NCBI GenBank assembly: GCA_002394525.1
Contig: DGUF01000217.1
Span: 2,589 to 7,706 of the forward strand
Length of the DNA stretch: 5,118 nt
Direction of reading: 5' to 3'
From: Lachnospiraceae bacterium UBA4317
GTDB lineage: Bacteria > Bacillota_A > Clostridia > Lachnospirales > Lachnospiraceae
Positions 1 through 5,101 of this stretch are shown here, piece by piece. A model generated the notes under the pieces. That model was not told where the DNA came from and made no database searches. It saw only the letters and a program-made list of their open reading frames with translations. How positions within the stretch are numbered: position 1 is the stretch's first letter; every line of letters starts with the position of its first letter. A program made the translations under genes and the position numbers.

Positions 1-2025
1 AAGCTGTTTTCCCTGGAGCAGGTGAAACAGGAATATCCGTCCACGGGGACCGGGGACTTCCGCCAGGCGGCCGTCTCCATCCTGCAGGACAACGGCAGCA
101 GCATCTGCGACCTGCAATATGAATCCTTCCAGGTCACAGAGGGAAAGCCGGCCCTTCCCGGCCTTCCTGCCACCTACTGTGAGGAGGACCGGGAAGCCGA
201 GACCCTTCACCTCTTCCTGGCAGACCCCCTGACCGGGGTACGGGCCGAGCTCCTCTACACCGTCTTCGCGGACTATCCGGCCCTGGCCCGCAGTGTCCGC
301 TTCGAAAACAGGGGCGGATCAGAGGTCTGGCTCGATACAGCCATGAGCATGAATCTGGACCTGCAGGATTCGGACTATGAGTTCGTCCAGCTGTCCGGCA
401 CCTGGTGCAGGGAGCGCTATATCCACGAGAACCATTTGCGCCCCGGCGTCCAGAGCATCGAGAGCAACCGCGGCCACTCCTCCCACCAGCACAATCCTTT
501 TCTCCTGCTGAAACGTCCCGGCACGGATGAGGATCGCGGAGAGGCTCTGGGGATCAGCCTGGTCTATTCCGGAAACTTCCTGGCCCGGGCCGAGGTCGAC
601 GCCTGGGATGTCACCCGTGTGAGCATGGGCATCAACCCGGGGACCTTCCGCTGGAAGCTGGAGCCCGGGGACTCTTTCCAGACCCCCGAGGCTGTCCTTG
701 TCTACACGGAGGACGGCCTCAATGCCATGAGCCGGACCTTCCACGCTCTTTATCAAAAGAGACTGGCCCGGGGCTTCTGGCGCGACAGACCCAGGCCCAT
801 TCTGATCAACAACTGGGAGGCCACCATGTGGAATTTCACCCAGGACCAGATCCTGGAGATCGCCTCCACCGCCGCGGGAGCCGGCATAGAACTCTTCGTT
901 CTGGATGACGGCTGGTTCAAAAACCGCAACGATGACCTCTCCGGCCTGGGCGATTGGTACGCCTGCCCTCAAAAGCTTCCGGACGGCATCGGCGCCCTGG
1001 CCGACAGGATCCGGGCCCTGGGCATGTCCTTCGGCCTCTGGTTCGAGCCCGAAATGGTCAATCTCGACTCCGACCTCTACAGAGACCACCCCGACTGGGT
1101 CGTCCGCACGCCCGGCCGCCACATGTCCCACGGCAGAAATGAGTACGTGCTTGACTTCGGCAGACAGGAGGTCGTCGACCATCTCTTTGCCCGCATGAAG
1201 GCTGTCATGGAGGAGGCAAGGGTCTCCTACGTCAAATGGGACATGAACCGCAGCATCACCGAGGCCTTTTCATCGGTCCTTCCCGCCGACCGCCAGGGGG
1301 AATTCTTCCACCGCTATATCCTGGGCGTCTATGACCTCTACGAGCGTCTGAACCGGGCTTTCCCCGAGGTCCTCTTTGAGTCCTGTGCCTCGGGAGGCGG
1401 CCGCTTTGACCCCGGCCTCCTCTACTACGCTCCCCAGGCCTGGACCAGCGACTGCACCGACGCGGCCCAGAGGATCCGGATCCAGTACGGGACCTCCCTC
1501 TGCTATCCGGTCAGCAGCATGGGAAGCCATGTATCCCACAGCCCCAACATCATGCTCAACCGCAGCATCTCCCTGGAGACCAGGGCCAACGTCGCCTTCT
1601 TCGGGACCTTCGGCTATGAGCTGGACCTCAATGAACTGACACAGGAGGAACTGGACATGGTCCGGGACCAGGTCACTTTTATGAAAAAATACCGTGCCCT
1701 CCTCCAGTTCGGGACCTTCTACCGCCTGCGCAGCCCCTTCGACGGCAACTACGCCTCCTGGATGGTCGTCAGCGCCGACCGCCGCACCGCTATCGTCGGC
1801 TGGTACAAATTCCTCAACGAGGTCAACACCCCCTACCTGCGCGTCCGCCTGCAGGGCCTGGATCCGGACCTGGACTATACCGTCAATGACGAAGCCGTCC
1901 GCGGCGGCGACGAACTCATGAACATGGGCCTCATCACGACCGACAGCTCGGCCGGCGACTGCCTGCCAGGTCACAAGCCCGCCACCGACTTCGACTCACA
2001 GCTCTTCGTACTCAAAGCCATATAA
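1..2025 (+). CDS. Alpha-galactosidase, GH36 family (5' end outside window)
   Basis: Hydrolyses terminal alpha-1,6-linked galactose from raffinose, stachyose, melibiose or galactomannan fragments, probably in the cytoplasm. The frame is open from base 1 and ends at TAA 2023-2025, giving 674 visible codons. Counting codon 1 at base 1: NNWEATMWNF around W272, FVLDDGWF with D302/D303, GRNEYVLDFG with R379, YVKWDMNR with K412 and nucleophile D414, ESCASGGGRFDPG with C462, and WTSDCTDA with acid/base D484. Nucleophile and acid/base are 70 residues apart. As I recall Geobacillus AgaA numbering (W336, D366/D367, R443, K476, D478, C526, D548), all match with a constant offset of 64, so about 64 N-terminal residues are missing. 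The GTG at 22 would cut into the N-terminal beta-sandwich domain and has no convincing ribosome binding site, so it is not taken as the start. There is no frameshift. A terminator-like hairpin follows. The GH36 assignment is very secure; substrate preference is not. Confidence 0.96.
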   Translation, partial: KLFSLEQVKQEYPSTGTGDFRQAAVSILQDNGSSICDLQYESFQVTEGKPALPGLPATYCEEDREAETLHLFLADPLTGVRAELLYTVFADYPALARSVRFENRGGSEVWLDTAMSMNLDLQDSDYEFVQLSGTWCRERYIHENHLRPGVQSIESNRGHSSHQHNPFLLLKRPGTDEDRGEALGISLVYSGNFLARAEVDAWDVTRVSMGINPGTFRWKLEPGDSFQTPEAVLVYTEDGLNAMSRTFHALYQKRLARGFWRDRPRPILINNWEATMWNFTQDQILEIASTAAGAGIELFVLDDGWFKNRNDDLSGLGDWYACPQKLPDGIGALADRIRALGMSFGLWFEPEMVNLDSDLYRDHPDWVVRTPGRHMSHGRNEYVLDFGRQEVVDHLFARMKAVMEEARVSYVKWDMNRSITEAFSSVLPADRQGEFFHRYILGVYDLYERLNRAFPEVLFESCASGGGRFDPGLLYYAPQAWTSDCTDAAQRIRIQYGTSLCYPVSSMGSHVSHSPNIMLNRSISLETRANVAFFGTFGYELDLNELTQEELDMVRDQVTFMKKYRALLQFGTFYRLRSPFDGNYASWMVVSADRRTAIVGWYKFLNEVNTPYLRVRLQGLDPDLDYTVNDEAVRGGDELMNMGLITTDSSAGDCLPGHKPATDFDSQLFVLKAI

Positions 2026-2033
2026 ATCTCCGA

Positions 2034-2070
2034 AAAGCTGTTTTATTTGACCGTCAAATAAAACGGCTTT
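2034..2070 (+). terminator. Intrinsic terminator-like hairpin after the alpha-galactosidase gene
   Basis: Bases 2034-2051 (AAAGCTGTTTTATTTGAC) pair with 2053-2070 (GTCAAATAAAACGGCTTT) over 18 positions with one G-T wobble. The single central base means the innermost pairs must open into a small loop. It begins 9 bases after the galactosidase stop codon. The stem has an A-run on the 5' side and TTTAT at the 3' edge, as intrinsic terminators often do, but the T-run is short and the upper stem is AT-rich. Termination may therefore be partial. A promoter overlaps the same bases. Confidence 0.55.
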
Positions 2071-2075
2071 ATACT
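2047..2075 (+). promoter_or_regulatory. Candidate sigma-70/SigA promoter
   Basis: TTGACC at 2047-2052 (5 of 6 to TTGACA) and TATACT at 2070-2075 (5 of 6 to TATAAT) are separated by exactly 17 bases, the optimum. Transcription would start near the A-run at 2082-2085, which is exactly the 5' strand of the closing helix of the structured element downstream. This agreement raises confidence. The -35 box lies at the tip of the terminator-like hairpin. The promoter would serve the RNA element and, by read-through, the ABC operon with a leader of about 280 bases. Confidence 0.55.
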
Positions 2076-2081
2076 ATTTGT

Positions 2082-2272
2082 AAAAGCTCCGGTCAAGCGA
2101 CAGTGGGCGTCGCGTGCTCGCACGCAGACGCACACGGGCATTTGACCGGGCCACGGACATGAGCAAAATAGCAGCGCGAGCCCCAAGGATGAGCGATGCG
2201 ATTTGCGAATGTACGTGGCAGGAACGCGGGAGTGCGGCGGCCGAGCCGCACAGAGCGATCCGGGGAGCTTTT
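2082..2272 (+). ncRNA. Candidate structured RNA or long operon leader of unknown class
   Basis: About 190 bases fold by hand into a multi-arm RNA. P1: 2082-2090 (AAAAGCTCC) with 2264-2272 (GGAGCTTTT). P2: 2091-2096 (GGTCAA) with 2142-2147, capped by a long hairpin in which 2103-2105, 2107-2110 and 2112-2116 pair with 2133-2135, 2128-2131 and 2121-2125 around a CTCG loop. P3: 2150-2160 (GCCACGGACAT) with 2209-2219, one mismatch, then a GA/GA internal loop, then 2163-2167 (GCAAA) with 2202-2206, then 2171-2177 with 2193-2199 around a G/A mismatch. P4: 2225-2227 and 2232-2238 (GTGCGGC) with 2255-2257 and 2245-2251. No coding frame here is convincing. I recognise no named RNA family. It may be a free small RNA, a regulatory leader, or a hairpin-rich dispersed repeat. 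The fold is from eye-pairing only. Confidence 0.45.
2083..2182 (+). repeat. Direct repeat module, copy 1 (with inserted hairpin)
   Basis: First copy of a module also found at 2284-2352. It opens with AAAGCTCCGGTCA (2083-2095), identical in both copies. A variable 43-base stretch (2096-2138) holds the long GC-rich hairpin of P2. A 30-base block (2139-2168, CATTTGACCGGG through GAGCAAAA) follows, identical in both copies, and similarity fades over the next 14 bases. CCGGTCAA (2089-2096) and TTGACCGG (2142-2149) pair across the variable part. Confidence 0.85.
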
Positions 2273-2283
2273 ACAAATAAACC

Positions 2284-2352
2284 AAAGCTCCGGTCAGGCG
2301 TCAACGGACATTTGACCGGGCCACGGACATGAGCAAAAAAGCGTCGCGAATC
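2284..2352 (+). repeat. Direct repeat module, copy 2 (short, next to the ABC gene start)
   Basis: AAAGCTCCGGTCA (2284-2296) and the 30-base block (2309-2338) match copy 1 exactly. The variable middle is only 12 bases (2297-2308) against 43 in copy 1, so the GC-rich hairpin is missing while the CCGGTCA/TGACCGG stem (2290-2296 with 2313-2319) is kept. After 2338 the similarity continues weakly (AAGCGTCGCGAATCC) and stops where the ribosome binding site of the ABC gene begins. This copy has the 5' strand of P3 but not its 3' partner, so it is a truncated half-copy. Confidence 0.85.
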
Positions 2353-2353
2353 C

Positions 2354-2358
2354 GGAGG
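2354..2358 (+). promoter_or_regulatory. Ribosome binding site of the ABC ATPase gene
   Basis: GGAGG at 2354-2358 lies 7 bases before ATG 2366. It fixes this start rather than the out-of-frame ATG at 2329, which sits inside the repeat block and has no ribosome binding site. Confidence 0.85.
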
Positions 2359-2365
2359 AAAAACA

Positions 2366-3697
2366 ATGATCATTTTGAAAATCCTTCTGACCCTGTATTT
2401 CGGGAGCACAGATTCTTTCGGCATCCTTTTTCAGCTCCTGATGATCCTGGGGACCTGGAAGCTGTTGGAAAAATCAGGCGTCGACAAGAGATGGGCTCTG
2501 GTTCCCTGTTTCAGATACTACATGCTGGGTAAATGCGCGGACCGGGAACTGGAGGGCAGGGTCATCGCCGTCAATATGGCTATGTCTACGATTTTCACCC
2601 TGCTTGCCCTGCTCATCCGCCAGGATCCCTGGCACAGCCTGTTCCTGGTGACCACCTTTGTTCTCGTCATCGTTTCCGTTATCTATGAGATCCGTCTCTA
2701 TTCGGGACTCATAGAGATCTATGGCGTGAGCAGATGCTGGATCCTGGTCTGGATCTTTGCGGAGTGGGTCGCCGCCTGCTGGTGGGGCTTCTCCCCCCGC
2801 TATCAGCCCCGGCTCAAGGTCGATGAGCTGCACAGGGAGTCTCTGACCATTTTTTCCGGTAATAAGGCCCGGGAGCTGGGACAGGGGCTGACGGTCAATC
2901 TGGAGGAGCGGACAGCCACAGAGTTTTTTAAGAAAAAATATCTGCTGAGGGATATACACCTGAATATCCCTCCCGGCAGGATGGTCCTGCTGCTTGGAGG
3001 CTCAGGGGCCGGCAAGACAACCTTCGTCAATGCCGTCAACGGCTACGAAAAGGCCAGGGCAAAGGTCACTCTGAACGGCACGGACATCTATCTGGAATAT
3101 AAAAAAATGCAGTATGAGATCGGCTTCGTGCCCCAGCAGGAGCTGATGAGGAGCAAGGACACCGTCTACCGGACCCTGGCGGATATGGCTTCCCTGCGCC
3201 TTCCCACCAATCTGACACCGGAGGATGAAAAAAAACGTATTCAGGATGTCATGGAGATCTTCGGCCTGGTCCCCTTAAAGGACAGCCTGGTCGAAAAGCT
3301 TTCAGGCGGACAGAAAAAACGTCTTTCCATCGCCATGGAGCTTTTGTCCAATCCGGACCTCTTTATACTCGATGAACCGGATTCCGGACTGGACGGCGTC
3401 ATGGCCCGTGAGCTGATGGAGGAGCTCCGCAAGGTTGCGGACCAGGGCAAGATCGTCATTGTGATCACCCATACGCCGGACCGCGTCATCGACCTCTTTG
3501 ACGATGTGATCGTCCTGGCCAAGGATTCCGGCCGCACAGGCCGCCTGGCCTTCTACGGCACCATAGACGAAGCAAGAAAATTCTTCGGGAAACAGACAAT
3601 GGAAGAGATCGTCAGGACCATCAACCGCAAAGAGGAAGGCGGCGAGGGTAAGGCTGACGAGTACATCGCCAGATTCGTGGAGGTGCAGAATGCCTGA
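2366..3697 (+). CDS. ABC transporter ATPase (ABCG-like) with N-terminal four-helix membrane domain
   Basis: ATP-binding subunit that powers the transporter formed with the next gene's permease; 443 residues. Residues 1-150 are a membrane domain with hydrophobic segments at about 11-33, 65-84, 91-113 and 122-141. WALVPCFRYYMLGK (43-56) after the first helix resembles small clostridial membrane domains of the DUF5684 type. The nucleotide-binding domain covers about 174-420: Walker A GGSGAGKTT 211-219 (K217), Q-loop Q257, signature LSGGQKKR from 312, Walker B LFILDEP 332-338 (D336, E337), D-loop SGLDG, switch H369 in VITHTP. All catalytic residues are present. GGSGAGKTT, the NGYE and LRLP segments and LDEPDSGLD resemble ABCG/ABC-2 ATPases; D339 replaces the usual threonine after LDEP. 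The gene overlaps the permease by 8 bases, so the two are co-translated. Export is more likely than import because no solute-binding gene is seen. The substrate is unknown; resistance, lipid or peptide export are all possible. Confidence 0.92.
   Translation: MIILKILLTLYFGSTDSFGILFQLLMILGTWKLLEKSGVDKRWALVPCFRYYMLGKCADRELEGRVIAVNMAMSTIFTLLALLIRQDPWHSLFLVTTFVLVIVSVIYEIRLYSGLIEIYGVSRCWILVWIFAEWVAACWWGFSPRYQPRLKVDELHRESLTIFSGNKARELGQGLTVNLEERTATEFFKKKYLLRDIHLNIPPGRMVLLLGGSGAGKTTFVNAVNGYEKARAKVTLNGTDIYLEYKKMQYEIGFVPQQELMRSKDTVYRTLADMASLRLPTNLTPEDEKKRIQDVMEIFGLVPLKDSLVEKLSGGQKKRLSIAMELLSNPDLFILDEPDSGLDGVMARELMEELRKVADQGKIVIVITHTPDRVIDLFDDVIVLAKDSGRTGRLAFYGTIDEARKFFGKQTMEEIVRTINRKEEGGEGKADEYIARFVEVQNA
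3679..3697 (+). promoter_or_regulatory. Ribosome binding site and 8-base overlap coupling the two ABC genes
   Basis: GGAGG (3679-3683) lies inside the end of the ATPase gene, 6 bases before ATG 3690. The start and the ATPase stop share ATGCCTGA (3690-3697). This arrangement normally couples translation and keeps the two subunits in step. Confidence 0.85.
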
Positions 3698-4856
3698 TCT
3701 GAAAACAAAAACAGGAAACATCCCAGCCGCAGGCCGGCAGGCCAGGCCTCTGCTGAGAAGACTCCACAGGGGCAGGCTGGAACAGGTCTGGATCTATCTG
3801 GGGAAACTCCTCCGCATGTTCGTCTACCAGAACGACTGGAAGGTCCTTCCCATGTCCGCTCTGGTGGCCGGTCTGGTGACCATGGTGATCAAGGGGAGCA
3901 TGTTCATCAATATGGAGGGCACCCTGCGCGGAGCCTTTGCCCTCGCCTGCGTGGGCATCTGGAACGGCTGCTTTAATTCCATTCAGGTCGTGTGCAGGGA
4001 GAGGGACATCGTCAAGAGGGAGCACCGCTCGGGCATGCATATCTCCTCCTATCTGACGGCCCACGCCATCTACCAGGCCCTGCTCTGCCTGGCGCAGACC
4101 GTGCTCACCATGTACGTCTGCCACATGACCCGCGTCCGTTTTCCCGCGGAAGGCATCTTCACATCCGCGATGATCTTTGACATCGGCATCTCCATGTTCC
4201 TGATCACGTATGCCGCGGATATGATGGCCCTTTTCATCTCCTGTATCTGCCACACCACGACAGCCGCCATGACGATCATGCCCTTTATCCTGATCTTCCA
4301 GCTGGTCTTTTCAGGAGGCATGTTTACCCTTCCCCAGTGGATCATGCCTCTGACTGAACTCACGGTCTCCAACTACGGACTCAAGGTCATCGCCTCCCAG
4401 TCGGATTACAACAACCTCCCCATGGCCACCGGCTGGAACACCCTGTACAGGATGAGAAATGAGGAAGTCACGATCACCACGACCGCGGGCCAGCTCATGG
4501 ACCTTCTGTCCGACGAGAGCGACCCCTCCGTCGCAGAACTCCGGGCCACCCCTGTCGCCGATCCGGTCACTGCCGGCATGATGCTGGACCAGGTCGCAGC
4601 CTCCCCGGAATTTGAGCAAAAAAAGGACGACCCCATCACCTACAGGACCACAGTCGGAGAACTCATTAAAATGTGCGGGGAGAAGGAAGTCCGGGATTTG
4701 ATCGAGAAAAAGACCGCAGAGGCCAGCAGAGTTGATGAATATGCGCAGGACCCCGCCCTGATCCTGGGCTACTGGCTTCGTCTGATCGCCTTCTCCGTCG
4801 TCTTCCTGGCCCTGTCCGTCATCGTCATGGAGTTTATCGACAAAGATCATCGCTGA
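3690..4856 (+). CDS. ABC-2/ABCG-type transporter permease
   Basis: Membrane-spanning partner of the preceding ATPase; 388 residues. A basic, presumably cytoplasmic N-terminus (1-50) leads to hydrophobic segments at about 52-72, 81-101, 121-145, 158-186, 192-214 and 358-381: six helices, as in the ABC2_membrane family. Between helices 2 and 3, CRERDIVKREHRSG (102-115) fits the charged coupling segment of ABCG permeases that contacts the ATPase. FSGGMFTLPQWIMPL (207-221) fits the conserved stretch after helix 5. Residues about 222-357 form a large hydrophilic, acidic loop before the last helix, probably outside the membrane, with two similar segments centred on TTAGQL (264-269) and TTVGEL (320-325). 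No enzyme motif is visible in the loop. The start is supported by GGAGG six bases upstream. The gene's TGA lies in a hairpin with a T-run. Role as transporter permease is secure; cargo unknown. Confidence 0.9.
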   Translation: MPDLKTKTGNIPAAGRQARPLLRRLHRGRLEQVWIYLGKLLRMFVYQNDWKVLPMSALVAGLVTMVIKGSMFINMEGTLRGAFALACVGIWNGCFNSIQVVCRERDIVKREHRSGMHISSYLTAHAIYQALLCLAQTVLTMYVCHMTRVRFPAEGIFTSAMIFDIGISMFLITYAADMMALFISCICHTTTAAMTIMPFILIFQLVFSGGMFTLPQWIMPLTELTVSNYGLKVIASQSDYNNLPMATGWNTLYRMRNEEVTITTTAGQLMDLLSDESDPSVAELRATPVADPVTAGMMLDQVAASPEFEQKKDDPITYRTTVGELIKMCGEKEVRDLIEKKTAEASRVDEYAQDPALILGYWLRLIAFSVVFLALSVIVMEFIDKDHR

Positions 4857-4889
4857 GTCAGCGGGGACGTTTCAGTTTGACTCATTTTT
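4854..4889 (+). terminator. Possible intrinsic terminator overlapping the permease stop codon
   Basis: TGAGTCA (4854-4860), which contains the stop codon TGA, is the exact reverse complement of TGACTCA (4878-4884). The 17-base loop holds GGGGAC, and TTTTT (4885-4889) follows directly. The stem is only 7 pairs, so termination may be weak. TTGACT (4877-4882) can instead pair with AGTCAA (4891-4896), a competing hairpin. Confidence 0.4.
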
Positions 4890-4986
4890 AAGTCAACCGG
4901 GGACATCTATGTCTGACTCAGTTTTAGGTCAACCGGGGACATCTATGTCTGACTCAGTTTTAGGTCAACCGGGGACATCTATGTTT
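4879..4986. repeat. Tandem repeat, three 36-base units
   Basis: Units at 4879-4914, 4915-4950 and 4951-4986, each beginning GACTCA and containing GTCAACCGGGGACATCTATG. Units 1 and 2 differ at two positions, units 2 and 3 at one. GTTTGACTCATTT (4875-4887) at the left and GTTTGGCTCATTT (4983-4995) at the right mark the edges 108 bases apart. Each unit holds the dyad GACATCTATGTC (altered in the last unit) and a short GAC/GTC stem. There are no unique spacers. The GGGGAC plus TTGACTCA theme resembles intergenic hairpin repeats of gut Clostridia. Confidence 0.92.
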
Positions 4987-5010
4987 GGCTCATTTCGATC
5001 CGCATAAAGC

Positions 5011-5033
5011 AGGCGGGACTATTCAGCCCGTCT
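5011..5033 (+). other. Short stem-loop
   Basis: AGGCGGG (5011-5017) pairs with CCCGTCT (5027-5033), seven pairs including one G-T, around a nine-base loop. TCAGACTCTGA (5036-5046), a small dyad, follows. Role unknown; it may belong to the leader of the next gene. Confidence 0.35.
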
Positions 5034-5055
5034 CGTCAGACTCTGAAAATATGGA

Positions 5056-5087
5056 ACAGGCCATTCCCGGATCCGGGAATGGCCTGT
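5056..5087. terminator. 32-base perfect palindrome, possible two-way terminator
   Basis: ACAGGCCATTCCCGGA (5056-5071) is the exact reverse complement of 5072-5087, so the transcript of either strand folds into a very stable GC-rich hairpin. The + side is followed by AATTTAA rather than a clean T-run; on the other strand the hairpin is followed by a few bases and ATATTTTC. It could end transcription of the ABC operon or act as a block between genes. The missing T-run is the main doubt. Confidence 0.5.
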
Positions 5088-5101
5088 AATTTAACGAAAA
5101 G

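Larger units (their letters stand above)
2075..2279. repeat. 16-base perfect inverted repeat bounding the intergenic element
   Basis: Bases 2075-2090 (TATTTGTAAAAGCTCC) are the exact reverse complement of 2264-2279 (GGAGCTTTTACAAATA). The arms enclose 173 bases. The outer seven bases of the left arm lie upstream of the predicted transcription start, so the repeat is longer than an RNA helix made from that promoter would need. This leaves open a DNA-level origin, such as a small non-autonomous insertion. I see no target-site duplication flanking the arms. Confidence 0.75.

Noticed and set aside
22..24. GTG at 22 as the true start of the galactosidase
   Set aside because: The frame is open upstream to base 1, the constant 64-residue offset from AgaA shows that the N-terminus is missing, and no good ribosome binding site precedes it.
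319..1182. Long antisense open frame (287 codons) opposite the galactosidase gene
   Set aside because: It mirrors the codons of a clear GH36 gene, has no recognisable domain, and arises from the C/G-rich third positions. The same applies to the antisense frames at 1270-1974 and 3621-4253.
2209..2232. Resemblance of GTGGCAGGAACGCGGG to the T-box sequence of aminoacyl-tRNA-sensing leaders
   Set aside because: The match to GGGTGGNACCGCG needs an insertion, the bases are better used in P3 and P4, there is no T-box terminator arrangement, and the downstream gene is not a typical T-box target.
2114..2332. Open frame of 72 codons within the intergenic region (and an antisense one at 2074-2424)
   Set aside because: Both run through the paired arms of the structured element and its repeat copies, lack ribosome binding sites, and read as low-complexity arginine/alanine-rich sequence.
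2312..2340. TTGACC at 2312 as a second promoter -35 box close to the ABC gene
   Set aside because: At 17 bases downstream the sequence is AAAAAA, which is not a -10 box, and the TTGACC is part of the repeated stem.
2329..2532. ATG at 2329 starting MSKKASRIRRKN, which looks like a plausible gene start
   Set aside because: It is out of frame with the ABC ATPase, has no ribosome binding site, and its first bases are the repeat block that also occurs at 2159-2168. The frame soon overlaps the real gene.
4879..4986. CRISPR array (36-base repeat length)
   Set aside because: The units are directly adjacent with no unique spacers, there are only three, and no cas gene is nearby.
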